From NCBI GenBank assembly GCA_020650975.1, contig JAIPMN010011641.1:1-20278 (forward strand): a DNA stretch of 20,278 nt, written 5' to 3'. Below are positions 1 through 9,681 of the stretch, piece after piece (the first letter of the stretch is position 1; each line of letters opens with the position of its first letter). Position numbers and translations under genes: made by a program. The notes under the pieces are model-generated. The model made no database searches. It saw nothing but the letters and a program-made list of their open reading frames with translations, and was not told the origin of the DNA. The DNA is from Apostichopus californicus (Eukaryota; Echinodermata; Holothuroidea; Aspidochirotida; Stichopodidae).

Positions 1-968
1 CGGAGCCACAACCCTGTCGATGACTCTTGTTGTGATAGGATTTGGGCTGTGGTCGTTCTGACTGCCTCGATCCTCTGTTCTGAGGGACTGGCTATCCCTG
101 TTGTAAAGTCTAGTATTGCCCCCAGGAACTGGATCGTCTGTGTTGGGGTCAGCTGTGACTTTGTTCCGTTGATTATCCAACCCAGTTCCTGAAGGGTTCG
201 TACCGTCTTTTGTACGTTGTCTGACGTGTTCGACTCCGACTATTCTACTATGAACCAGTCGTCGAGGTATGCGTATAGCGTCACTCCTCTTTTTCTGAGG
301 TGGGAGATTACAGTTCCCGCCACTCTTGTGAAGGCTCTTGGTGCCGTTGACAGGCCGAACGGGAGTGCCCTGAATGTGAATTCCCTTCCGGCGTATTGGA
401 AGCCTAGGTACCGTTGATGGTGTCGATGTATCGGTATGTGTAAGTAGGGGTCTTGTAAGTCCACGCTTGACGCCCACATGCCCTTTCTGAGTAGGGGTAG
501 GATTAAATTTAGTGTTTCCATGCGGAAACGTTTTGGATCTATGCAATTCTTGTTCAGGGGTTTTAAGTTTAGGATGGGACGCCAAGATCCGTCCCGTTTT
601 TTTTTTGTTAGAAAAAGAGAGGACCGGAAGAGGGGTCCCGCCTCTCCTGATACCTCTACAATTGCCCGCTTTGCCAGCAGGGCTGAAATTTCCCCCTCTA
701 GCGCCGCTTCTTGGACGGGGTCCGTGGGTGTTGGGGTCAGTCTTCCTCCATCCCCGAAAGGTGGACTGGAGGTGAATTCTATTCAGTACCCTTGTGAGAT
801 CGTCTCCAACACCCACTTGTCCCCGCCCATAGTTTCCCATTGCTGGGTGAAGTATGTTAGTCTCCCCCCCCCCACCTGCGGAATTGCCGCGGTGAGGTGG
901 GCACCCCTAGGGCCGGGCGGCGAACGGCGGTCTAGCGGAGGAGCGGTCGCTGTCCCGTCGAGTCGTCG
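1..968 (-). pseudogene. DIRS-type retroelement reverse transcriptase / RNase H, partial and broken
   Basis: In DIRS elements this polyprotein copies the element's RNA into DNA. Read on the minus strand, one frame gives the expected order: a conserved GGRLTYF...QQWETMGGDKWVLETISQGY block, the fingers region (KRDGSWRPILNLKPLNK), motif A with its catalytic Asp (SVDLQDPYLHI, about 459-461), the LPFGLSTAPRAFTRV block, and the catalytic YLDDW motif (about 255-269). The connection/RNase H start (LGWIING...LTPTQTIQFLGAILD) then runs off the left edge. YLDDW and the LSTAPRAF block are typical of the DIRS/Ngaro group. The frame is interrupted by an in-frame TGA at 783-785 and an in-frame TAG at 240-242, so this copy cannot make an intact enzyme. 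The frame is open upstream to a TGA at 969-971. The tyrosine recombinase expected downstream lies outside the window. Family assignment is from motif recognition, not a search. Confidence 0.88.
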
Positions 969-1737
969 TCAGGCCTCTGCCTGTGCCTCTCGTTCCCCAT
1001 GAAGGATGTGGACGACTGGTTGTTCCTCGTCCCCTGCCCCGTGGGGCCCCTCTTGCGGATGTTCTGAGGGAGGTTCCTCTGCCCCCTCTGGCTGGCCTGG
1101 TTTCTCTCGGACGGTATGGTCTCGTTCTGAATCTTCACTGAACGTGTGGCGACTCGGGCGAACTGGTCGAACGCCAGTCTCACGAGCGGCCCCAGGAGTA
1201 GTAGTAGCTGACCAGCTTCGTTCTGGACACATGGTTGTCGTCCTGGGGGAGCTGCTGTTGGTGTCTCATCAGTACCTCCGCGGTGAGCATGAGGACGAAG
1301 GTAAACTTCATCCCGGAGCGTGCAGCTACGTCCACGTCGACCAGTAGCTCCTCTAGCTTCTTCTGGTTCCGGTTTCTAAAGATATGTGTAGATGAGGATC
1401 CTTGTTCCGACCTCAGCTTTTCTTTAGCCTCCTGTGGGATGGATGGGCATTTGTAGAGGGCTTTCCAAGCGTCATCTGGAACCCTGATGGATCGTTCTGC
1501 TTTGGCTGGGAACGCAGTCCATCTCTTCTTATCTGCGATCGCCTCGAACCTATCATAGCACGAGGCGTCGACTGGCATGGTGGATCTTGGTCGGTTTGTG
1601 ACCTTCCCTGTAGCCGTCAGTTTTGAGACCCGAGTTGGTTTGGATGGCATGTCAGGTGACTCTTCGAAACCCAGGTGTTTCCGGAAGATGTCCGCCGCCC
1701 GCATCGTGAGTTCCGGAGGCAATGCACCTCCCGCCAT
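932..1737 (-). pseudogene. DIRS ORF1 (gag-like), probably frameshifted
   Basis: An open frame begins at an ATG at 1737 (MAGGALPPELTMRAADIF) and runs 185 codons to a stop at 1180. It lies immediately 5' of the reverse transcriptase on the same strand, where DIRS elements carry their gag-like ORF1. The product is mixed-charge and partly helical, with segments such as CYDRFEAIADKKRWTAFPAK and WKALYKCPSIPQEAKEKL. No zinc knuckle is visible. Just past 1230 the neighbouring frame (932-1183) reads RLAFDQFARVATRSVKIQNE and then a basic, Gln/Arg-rich tail that looks like the natural C-terminus. I infer a single-base shift near the TAC-repeat at about 1197-1208. A shorter native ORF1 is also possible. 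The function of ORF1 in this family is inferred from position. Confidence 0.6.
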
Positions 1738-1920
1738 GGGGAAATCCGATGGAAAAAAATCCGCTCAAAAATTTGCGATCTAGACTCTTTGGTTGGTAGA
1801 ATGAGAAGGAAGGGCAGTGACCCGTGAAGCCGGGTCACAGAGGGTGCACAGTGTTAAAGGTTACCAGGACATTCTAGGCGCGGTAGAATGAGTGTGCTAA
1901 GGTTGTGGGGAGACAGGTAA
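1738..1920 (-). mobile_element. 5' terminal (untranslated/LTR-like) region of the DIRS element
   Basis: This stretch lies between the ORF1 start and the first integrase-like codons of the neighbouring Gypsy element, so it should hold the DIRS 5' end. It contains two perfect hairpins: GTGACCCG / CGGGTCAC with a 6-base loop (1817-1838), and CATTCTA / TAGAATG with a 7-base loop (1870-1890). The string GGTAGAATGAG occurs twice, at 1795-1805 and 1882-1892. No complete terminal repeat can be shown, because the other end of the element is outside the window. The exact DIRS/Gypsy boundary (about 1890-1935) is not resolved. Confidence 0.4.
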
Positions 1921-2993
1921 GTGAGGAGCGAAGTAAATAGGGTGGTTACGAGGATCTGCTGGTCATCACAGACGCATTCACGTAATTGGCAATACCTTGC
2001 AGAAACCAAACCACACCAGTTGTTGCCAAAGCGTTACGAGAGAAGTGGTTTTCCCATTATGGAGTTCCATTACGATTACACTCCGATCGAGGTCGCAACT
2101 TCGAGAGTAATCTCATCAAAGAGTTGTGTAAACTCTACGGTATAACAAAGACACGTACCACACCGTACTACCCACAAGGGAATGGACAAACCGAAAGGTT
2201 TAATCGAATCCTCTGTGGAATGATCCGATCACTGGATCCAAAGAAGAGAAGAAACTGGCCTGAATTACTGACTCACATTGTATTCGTATACAATTGCACA
2301 TCACATAGAGTGAAAGGTTTGTCACCATTTAAGATGTTATTTGGCCGTGAGCCTTACACTCCCTTGGACCAACTACTTAGCAACACTAAGGAGGACTGGA
2401 ATGAGGATTTCGTGCAGCGACAAGCAGAAGTAATACAGGAGGCTCATAGAGTGGCAACGGAGCGTATGGAATCATTGCACAACAAGGAGAGAGAGAAACA
2501 CAACCGGTTACCCCTCAGTGATCCACTAGAAGTAGGAAGCAGGGTACTACTCAAAAGATGCGCTTTTGAGGGTCGCCATAATTTAGAAGACAAATTCAAC
2601 CGAGATCCCTATGTCATAGTACACGTGAACCCGACTGGTGATGTCTATACCATACGACCACTCTTTGGAGTTGCACTCCAGACCGTTAATAGACGTCTCC
2701 TAGTGTTAGATCCTCGAAACGATAAACAGGAAGTGATAGAGTTGGGAGAACATTGTCCAGTCAACGAGATCGACCATCAGGAAATAGAACCCGAAACGAA
2801 AAGTGAGACAGATGATAATGATACGGATGATTTCCTTCTTATGCCATGGTGGTTATTTAATGGTGCGCAACAACCAGATCATGACTCGATGACCTTGCGA
2901 CGATCATCCAGATCCAACCTGGGAACCCATAGCAATCCTGCTCGTTTACCTCGATCTGTGTTGGATGGATCAGATAATACTAGTAACCACTAG
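1921..2993 (+). pseudogene. Ty3/Gypsy integrase, N-terminally truncated
   Basis: This is the C-terminal two thirds of a Ty3/Gypsy integrase, the enzyme that inserts the retrotransposon's cDNA. The conserved GGYEDLLVITDAFT block (about 1941-1982) is followed by an in-frame TAA at 1983-1985, and a TAG sits at 1938-1940. The frame is then open for 335 codons. The second catalytic Asp (LHSDRGRNFE, 2085-2087) and the catalytic Glu (GNGQTERFNR, 2193-2195) are separated by 35 residues, the D-x35-E spacing of retroviral-type integrases. The first catalytic Asp and the zinc-binding N-terminus are missing. Downstream are a GPY/F-like module (LEDKFNRDPYVIV), an acidic linker and a basic tail (LRRSSRSNLGTHSNPARLPR) common at the end of metazoan Gypsy pol. 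The element is cut where the oppositely oriented DIRS begins. It ends in TAG at 2991-2993. Confidence 0.88.
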
Positions 2994-3520
2994 TTACAGT
3001 ATGTTACTGTTGTCAAAGGTGTTATTTTTGGTAATGTTCTCGTACTCTAAGTCATTATTGTAAGAGACGGTAATCCACCTTTTGTATCTAAGACAACATA
3101 TAATGTAATGAAATGTATTCATATAATGGCATTAACTTTCATTATCGCCGCCTAGATGTATATAATTGTTATTAGGAATATTTGTATCAACTTAATTGTT
3201 AACTAAGTTATTTCCATGTCAGTCGGGACGATGACTGGAATACGAAGAAATTTGTAGTTAGGTGAAGTTTTGAATATTCAGAGCTTGGTACTACTTCTAT
3301 ATCCTCAAGGGGGTAACACTATTGACCAATTGCTGGACACCCTCTTCACCCTACATAATAGTATCGGACTGCAGTTAATGTAGCATGTACATTACTCCGT
3401 CAGTTGGCAGGTAGTGATGTGAATTGTATTACTACGCTGAATGGTAGGCACGCTAGCGTGGTGCATCCCAGTCATTCTGAGCGTGGGTTTCCAAATAAAC
3501 AAACGAAGTAAAGTGAAAGT
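2994..3520 (+). mobile_element. Probable 3' untranslated / LTR start of the Gypsy element
   Basis: No gene is visible here. The stretch follows the integrase stop on the same strand. A short purine tract (CAAGGGGG at about 3306-3313) is where a polypurine tract could sit. An AATAAA hexamer lies at 3494-3499. A 12-bp perfect palindrome, CACGCTAGCGTG, occurs at 3449-3460. There is no second LTR in the window to compare with, so the LTR boundaries are unproven. Confidence 0.3.
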
Positions 3521-5250
3521 ATTTTAACAGAAGTCAGAGAGAAGGTATTGCATTTCGATATGAAATAAGATTTGGAAATTAAGATGTTTGGTAAGTTTAA
3601 AAGACGTTTCTTTGTGAGTTATAAAAAGATAATCATATAACAGTTAGAATTAAGAAGCATCTCAAACCATAAATTGAATACTGTTGTTAACGTTTCAGCT
3701 ACGAATAACGATCTGTATTATATTTGTGTAAGGTTACCTAATCCACGAAATTTAACGTTAACTATCATTACGTAAAATTATTTCCTTATTTCATAATTTT
3801 GTCACATTGTATTAATTATCGGATCCTTAAATAAGTAAGTGACGAGTGTAAAGTATGATTTTATGCACGATATTTTATTAGGTGTATTAGGAGGGACATG
3901 AGAGATGTTAAAAGGGTCGTTGTTCATTGAATGGCCGCCATGTTGTTTATAGAGAACAAAGGATTTGTAATGTTGTATATACCGACCACATGGTCCCATG
4001 TATAGATTATATGGCGATACTAGTAGAGATATGATGGCTTTGAGGATTTACGGATTATTAAGCTTGTTTCCAATTTGATTTCTTTTATTGTATAGTTGTT
4101 TTATATGTTAACTACTTTGAAGAATATGTACTGTTCATTGTTTCATATTATACTTTAATGTGTAATCAGGGTGTCTATTAAGTAATCTATACAAAGTTTC
4201 TTTCCTGGTCAATTGCCCGTGGATTGGTACTTTTATATTATTTGTGGTTATATTTATTTGGTATAGATTCTGTGTACTCGAACATTCAGTACTAGGCCGC
4301 TGTCATCCGTTACTCTGGATCCGCCACTTAAATGATTTCGTTGGGTTGGTGATTACTTCGGTGGTTATGTATTGCAAGTTGTTGAGAGTCGAGATCTCAA
4401 ATGTTAGCCACTGTGTATAACCTGGTCGAATGTAAATGACTTGAACACCTGGTTAAGTTGATTCTATGAATGCATGTTATCATTTCTGGTCCTAACACTA
4501 TATATTACCAAATAATGTTAAGTTCATTAAAGTGTAAGGTCTGTATTGTACCATTGCATGATATTGAGATATAGTGTTCCATCAATGACATTTAAGCTCA
4601 AGGTTATAGTCTTATTGTTATACTGTATGGGGTGGAATATGTAATTTAGATTTACGTTGTGACTTTACCATAATACTATCATTCATGTTTATAGATACTT
4701 TCAGTTGTGACATAAGAATGTGATTTTGATGTTCTTGTTGATGTTCGTATTTGATACTATTCATTTTGCGGGTATTCATTCTTAAATTGTATTTGTGTTA
4801 TTGTTATTGATATTTCATAGATCAATGGTTATTGTCCAATAGGATGCTATGTCAGATTGAGTATTTATGGCAAGTATTAATATCATATGACATTATGGTA
4901 CCTGTTCTTTAGCCTATTCTCATGTATATATTTATTTCACCTATTTCAGAAGCTGTTTTTCCTCCCTTACTAAATACAAAGAAGACGTTAACGTTAATAC
5001 CAGAGTGTCGCCTTTATTGTTGTCAACGTTCTTTACTGACGGGCTTACCCATTACATCCCTCTCCCGTTTGGCCGCGTCCCAACACTACTTTTCAGAGGT
5101 ATCTGATAAAGAATTTATGTTCACTCATTTAATATGATATGCACACAAAAAAAATAACACGGTTGATTGTATGAATGTATTGTGACAAACCTAATACTGT
5201 ATGTCAAGGATGAAAATCAATGAAATTTTGCTTCTTGTTTTGTGTTTAAT
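3521..5250. other. AT-rich non-coding stretch
   Basis: I see no reading frame that resembles a protein, no tandem array and no RNA gene here. The longest open frames are about 65-71 codons and of low complexity. Composition is strongly AT-rich. Part of it may still be the LTR or tail of the Gypsy element to the left, but nothing proves this. Confidence 0.6.
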
Positions 5251-5509
5251 AGCCATTTCTTGTGATAAATTTGATGAATATTAATGAAAATAAAATAAAA
5301 CTGTTCATGACATAAAGATGGAAATGATATAAAATATGTGCCTATTTTGTACCGACATCACCATATCAACATGAACAATTAATGTTAAGCCATTTCTTGT
5401 GATTTGATGAATATTAATGAAAATAAAATAAAACTGTTCATGACATGAAGATGGAAATAACATGAAAAATGTGCCTATTTTGTACCGACATCACCATATC
5501 AACATGAAC
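5251..5509. repeat. Two-copy tandem duplication, ~122-126 bp units
   Basis: Copy 1 is 5251-5376 and copy 2 is 5388-5509. Both start AGCCATTTCTTGTGAT, share ATGAATATTAATGAAAATAA and the CTGTTCATGACAT motif, and end CATCACCATATCAACATGAA. They differ by a few substitutions and small indels, and 11 bases separate them. The copies are non-coding. The high identity suggests a fairly recent local duplication. Confidence 0.9.
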
Positions 5510-5885
5510 CAAATTTAAAAGCCCTCCCATTCATGGTGATAAGTAATTGCACATTGGAAAACTAGGTTTCTATGCAGTATGAAATTTAAACTTCTTCTCC
5601 ACCAAAAGCAAGCTATGAACAAGCTATGTCCAGAATTGTAAATAAGCAGCTAGGCCTACTGCAGTGTCTTGAACAAATAACAAGACAAATATAGTAGATC
5701 AGATAATTGGTGCTTCCCCCACCATAGGTATATGGAGTTAGGTAAAAATTTGTCTCCTAATTTCTCCCAGTCTTGAATTCTGATAACTTCGCACACAGAG
5801 GTCGCACAGGGTCAACCCATGAACAATTTTTATCAGAAGGTACCTTTGTGGCCATGAAAATTCAAATAACCAAAGGAACTAATAA

Positions 5886-5919
5886 AGGTCACCGGAGGTC
5901 AACCTGAGGTCAAAGGTCA
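5886..5919 (+). promoter_or_regulatory. AGGTCA cluster, spacing 4-5-1 (nuclear-receptor half-sites), copy 1
   Basis: Four perfect AGGTCA half-sites lie head to tail at 5886, 5896, 5907 and 5914, separated by 4, 5 and 1 bases. Direct repeats with these spacings (DR4, DR5, DR1) are established binding sites for RXR heterodimers and HNF4-type receptors. Whether any receptor binds here is not known. The site is part of the repeat E1. Confidence 0.5.
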
Positions 5920-6177
5920 ACCAGATGCGGGTTGACTATTGGATTACAATAACGTAACTCTCAACCTTGACGGACATTTTGTTCTCAAGTTATTGCAAAA
6001 ATACTAGTTCTTGGATCACATGACAGTGATGTTTGGAAACGATCCTTTACCCCATTCATAACTAGTTCCAAAATATCAACCATGTCGGACCCTGTCAATG
6101 GGAGTTATTGCTTTTTTTAATATTTTGGTTTTTGGCCCCTAAATGACATTTGGTACCTTCACAGGCACCAAAAACAG

Positions 6178-6760
6178 TAGGGAGCATCTACTCAACATGG
6201 CTAACCTATGGTACTATGTATGACATCATTCCAGTTTGACACTGCTGAGTTAACGTGTTTACGAACAATTTTTCAAAGAAAACTAAGTTTAGCCCTGGCA
6301 CCCCTTATGAAAAATGATGAGATGCAATAAAGTAACAATGAAACATGTACCCTACCTCCTACCAATGCAAGTTTAAATAAAATCGGGCTTACGGTTGCAG
6401 AGATATTGACATTTTAAAATAATTGGTTCTAAGCCCCGCCCACTCATTAATATTGATTAGAATGGCACTAAAGTCAATAGGGAGCATCTACTCAACATGG
6501 CTAACCTATGGTACTATGTATGACATCATTCCAGTTTGACACTGCTGAGTTAACGTGTTTACGAACAACTTTTTAAAGAAACTAAATTTAGCCCCGCCCC
6601 TTAAAGTAGAACTCACACATGTACCCTACCCTCCTACCAATGCAGCCAAAACAAGTTTGAACAAGATCGGGCTTACGGTTGCAGAGAAATTATCATTTTA
6701 AGAAATTCACTTTAAGCTCCGCCCACTCATAAATATTAATGAGATCAGCACCAGAAACAA
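6178..6760 (+). repeat. Tandem ~300-bp units inside E1
   Basis: Two units start TAGGGAGCATCTACTCAACA at 6178 and 6478, exactly 300 bases apart. The first 91 bases of each (6178-6268, 6478-6568) are identical. The remainder is diverged but alignable, including CATGTACCCTACC, CGGGCTTACGGTTGCAGAGA and CGCCCACTCAT. A degenerate third start (CAATAGGGATCATGTCC) follows at about 6759. The units are non-coding. Confidence 0.9.
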
Positions 6761-8040
6761 TAGGGATCATGTCCTTACTATGGGTAATCCACCTACCAAG
6801 TATTAGAATGATCCAATGTTGCATTATTCACTTATCGTGTTTACAAGCACGCAGCGTCACAGACAGACACACACACACACACGAGCAGGACTGCATAGAT
6901 TCCAAGGAATCAAAAATAAAACATCTGCAAAACTACCTACGAAGATAGCTTGGCTTCTGTTAAATTAAGGCTCCACTAGTATAGACTAGGCATATACTAT
7001 ACAGTGCATATACTATAGGTGTGCGCAAGTCTTAAGCCTATACAGTAGCTCACTGCTACTTTGAACCGCTACTCGATTTGCACGATTCGTACGTTTTCCC
7101 AATTATTTATCTAGTCTTTCAGCTGCAGATTGGTGTTCAGAAATATCACTAATATTACTCCATTACACTGCCTAAATCAAAGAGATCGTTTAGGCAATCA
7201 AGGTTAGGATAAGAATGAAAGAGCATCTAGCTTCCAAAATATCATAGCAGCAAGAACAGCAAACTCGTCTCAAAACTCCTTAAATTGTTGTATATTTTGC
7301 AAATTATGACTGATGGCATATAGGAAAATGCCTTTCAAAAGAAATTATTTAGCAGGTGTTTTGCCACCTTAAGTGTATTTGTATTCTGACTGGTATTCTT
7401 CATGTTGTTGTGTTGACAAACCAAATTTTACCCCACTGTTGCTGGCCTTAACTACATAAAGTTTCCAATAGGGCTAGCCAGGTTTGTTCGAGTTGTCCCA
7501 TAATCATAAACGTGACAAAAGTCGAACGTTACTTTTTTGGCCTAGCTATGCAGAAACTGGTGGAAGAGACTACACAATTTGAGATTTACAGGCGATCCAG
7601 ACACAGCATGTGAACTCACTGCCAAACTAAGACGTTTTACACAATTAATTCGCATTGAGATTGGTCATAGTAAAAAATCTAACTAGGCGACAGTTAAGTT
7701 ACGTAAAAGGCGCCTGGTCATTTCCCCAACATAAGTACAACCAAACCTGTAGTTTTTATTTGGCAGTGAATCTCTAAAATTGGGAAATATGACGGAAACC
7801 TTCCAATAGCACCACTGCATGTACAAAGAGTACACCTTTTTGCACGCAATATATTTAGCAAAAGTATGCACAAGAGCGGCGGGCTGCAGGCTATGGAGAT
7901 TTATCTGCAAGTCTTGATTGGATTCTAAGGAGGCCCATAAGCTTATTTCCAATTGCCAACAGCCTCCTATTCTAATGAGGCATAATGCACATGTTATCTA
8001 ATAGGCTGGGTGGTGGGAGATACGGTAGAATATAAAACAA

Positions 8041-8335
8041 GGTTTTCACAATTTGTCCTCGGGTGACTCCAAATTGCTCTTTGACCTCTATAAAAAAACA
8101 ATTTAATTCTTGTACTGAACATGTCACAACTTACTTACTAAATATGAGATTGGTCCAAGCTTCCCTTTTTGAGATATTGTGTTTACCAGGTTTTCTCATT
8201 TTGACCCCTGGTGACCCCAAATGACCTTTGACCTTCTCTAAAAACGAAAGGCTTCTTCTTCATAATGTGGTACATCAGGTCATTAAATATGAGATAAGTC
8301 CAAGCTTCCCTTCTTGAGATATCGTTTTTACAAGT
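8041..8335 (+). repeat. Two ~147-bp core repeat units in element A
   Basis: The units cover about 8041-8190 and 8191-8335. Each runs from a TTTTCACAATTT/TTTTCTCATTTT start through a TGACC-rich block and AAATATGAGAT...GTCCAAGCTTCCC to GAGATAT-GT-TTTAC. The same unit occurs three times in element B. A TGACCTTTGACCT direct repeat (spacing 1) sits at 8222-8234. Confidence 0.85.
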
Positions 8336-8643
8336 TCACACACACACCCGCATACACCCACACAAAAAATGCACACATCCGCCTGCTTGACTGCATGGGT
8401 TACGATTATCGAAAATCATCGAAACCAAAAATGACTGTTACAACATGGTAAACATATTGAAATCTAATTCATTATAAAAAGATTCCATTTGTCATTATGT
8501 GATCTGCTTTGTTGAGATACTCTGTATGCAAAAGTCCTGAGCAATTCTTCCGATGATGTTATCATGGCAAACTTGGATGGATACACAAGCAGGAATATGG
8601 TCAGGTCAAGATGTTCTCTAATTAAGATCAATAATGTGCACAA

Positions 8644-8649
8644 TTTATT
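8644..8649 (-). terminator. Candidate polyadenylation signal AATAAA
   Basis: AATAAA reads on the minus strand about 70 bases past the in-frame stop of the death-fold exon (8718-8720). If that exon is terminal, this would be its poly(A) signal. In such AT-rich DNA the hexamer can occur by chance. Confidence 0.35.
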
Positions 8650-8717
8650 AAGAATAAAACCAGCTCTCTGAAAAACTATTTTAAGGAAACCAGGCAAACT
8701 ACAGAGTGCACAATATT

Positions 8718-9005
8718 TTAAAACAGAAAAAATAGCTGACCTTTTGACCTTTGGTACCTTTCTAGCGTGAACAGAGCTCTTTCATTTATCTTTAGTACAC
8801 TGATTGCCTCCAGTAGTCTGCTGACATTAGATGGGTGTATGATTCCTCTCTCTTCAAGAATGTCTAGGAGGTCCTTGGCAGATGAATCACTGTTGATTAT
8901 GGCATCTAATTGGTACTTTGGAAGTGCCACATGGCGAGCCAGCTGGTGACAGTCATTCTTTGACAACATTACAGTGAGAGTACCTATTAGCCATGGATAG
9001 GTCCA
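8718..9005 (-). CDS. Exon encoding a death-effector-domain-like (death-fold) module
   Basis: Death-fold domains are six-helix adaptors that assemble apoptosis and inflammasome-type complexes by homotypic contacts. On the minus strand, a strong acceptor (TTTTACTTTGCAG) precedes 9005, and the exon reads in phase 0 from TGGACC. The ~95-residue product has the death-effector-domain pattern: LIGTLTVMLSKNDCHQLARH, then YQLDAIINSDSSAKDLLDIL, then EERGIIHPSNVSRLLEAIS, then INERALFTLERYQ. The L-x2-LEERG-x5-N-x2-LLEAI core is the clearest match. The C-terminal RxDL signature of classical DEDs is not intact (NERAL). The frame stops with TAA at 8718-8720. Alternatively a weak donor (AAG/GTACC) would end the exon at 8758. 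The last codons overlap a TGACCTTTTGACCT repeat motif. It could be the 3' exon of the beta-propeller gene upstream, since the phases match, or part of a separate gene. Confidence 0.6.
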   Translation of the reverse strand, partial: WTYPWLIGTLTVMLSKNDCHQLARHVALPKYQLDAIINSDSSAKDLLDILEERGIIHPSNVSRLLEAISVLKINERALFTLERYQRSKGQLFFLF

Positions 9006-9011
9006 CTGCAA

Positions 9012-9681
9012 AGTAAAACCAGAGTGAAGACCCTCTCAGTGGTTACTTGTCTTGACAGTATATATGCAGAACAAACTTCATAAATAGTTTACGTATTCTG
9101 GTATATATATTCTGTATATGAACCAGAATGTTAGTAACCAGAACTGGCTGTTACAATTCCATTAGTCCGAACCACCATTTTGATACAATTACACTATGGC
9201 ATGATAAACACAGGTGAGTTTACTGTACGTGGCAATAAAAACCTACACCAAAAGCAATAAGTGTCTTGTACTCAATGCTATGAATCCACAAACCAAGTAT
9301 AAGAAGTATCCACGATTCCCGTCGTTAGATATCATGTAAAAAGACTTTCAGAGTTTTACCTCTGGTGACCTCAAATTTGATTAGACCTCACAAGCAACAG
9401 GATTCTTTTACTCAAGATGGCAAATCCAAATACCATGTATGAAAAATATCCATGATTTCTATTTCTACCATGAGAAATCATGTTTTCAAGGTTATCAGGC
9501 CTCGACAAATAATTTAAAAGTACTCACTATTTGGCGACCGTGACTAAAAATCTACTCGCCAAATTTCACCTGCCAATAGGCCTATGATTATTGTTCAAGT
9601 CTCCATAGTACAGATCTGCAACATCAATTCTTTCTATGAACAAAGTTCTGAGGCACTTAGGCAGATACATGGTACTACGTA
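9012..9681. other. Non-coding stretch between the death-fold exon and element B
   Basis: This would be intron sequence upstream of the death-fold exon. It holds scattered diverged repeat fragments (for example TCTGGTGACCTCAAAT at about 9361) and a 9-bp inverted repeat, ATTTGGCGA / TCGCCAAAT (9529-9537 and 9556-9564, 18-base loop). No credible coding exon is seen. Confidence 0.5.

Larger units (their letters stand above)
5685..6911 (+). mobile_element. Element E1: non-coding HINE-like element inserted into element A
   Basis: This element interrupts copy A. Copy B keeps the uninterrupted site (AAAATAAAAACATCTGCC at 9826), so the 3' boundary can be placed at the end of the hairpin GATTCC-aa-GGAATC (6898-6911). 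Its left half matches 11285-11640 and 12220-12640, sharing ATAACTTCGCAC, the AGGTCA cluster and CAAGTTATTGCAAAAATACT. Its right half adds two ~300-bp units (6178-6760), then a (CA)n tract (6868-6882) and GCATAGATTCC. Internal tandem units, a microsatellite and a 3' terminal hairpin match non-autonomous Helentron (HINE / pearl-like) architecture. That class assignment is inference. The 5' end is uncertain by about 20 bases. Confidence 0.7.
5541..8440 (+). mobile_element. Element A: long non-coding repeat, split by an insertion
   Basis: This is a diverged direct copy of element B (9682-11071). Matching blocks occur in the same order. They include the start AATTGCACATTGGAAAA, the ACCTACGAAGATAGCTTGGC block (6938 / 9847), ATTACTCCATTACACT, GATCCAGACACAGC, AAAAAATCTAACTAG and AGCTTATTTCCAATTGC. 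The 3' part holds two ~147-bp units (8041-8335), a CA-rich tract (8336-8375) and the ATCATCGAAACCAA motif near the end. Relative to B, bases ~5685-6911 are an insertion. No protein is encoded. An open frame on the minus strand at 7683-7952 lies in a segment B lacks and looks accidental. The right end is approximate. Confidence 0.75.

Noticed and set aside
217..1347. Several plus-strand frames across the left end (217-417, 478-1002, 512-775, 1006-1347)
   Set aside because: They are antisense shadows of the minus-strand DIRS ORFs, with no recognisable protein features.
4922..5137. 71-codon plus-strand frame in the AT-rich stretch, possibly an env remnant
   Set aside because: There is no signal peptide, membrane segment or similarity to an envelope protein. 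Length is within chance expectation.
7683..7952. 89-codon minus-strand open frame with an ESNQDLQI-type string
   Set aside because: It lies inside repeat element A, is absent from copy B, and resembles spurious frames often predicted from repeats. No splice sites or domain support it.
8464..8697. 77-codon minus-strand frame directly after the death-fold exon, preceded by TAGTTTTTCAG
   Set aside because: An acceptor-like site exists, but joining it to the weak GTACC donor in phase gives an early stop. The translated sequence shows no family pattern. More likely 3' UTR or flank.
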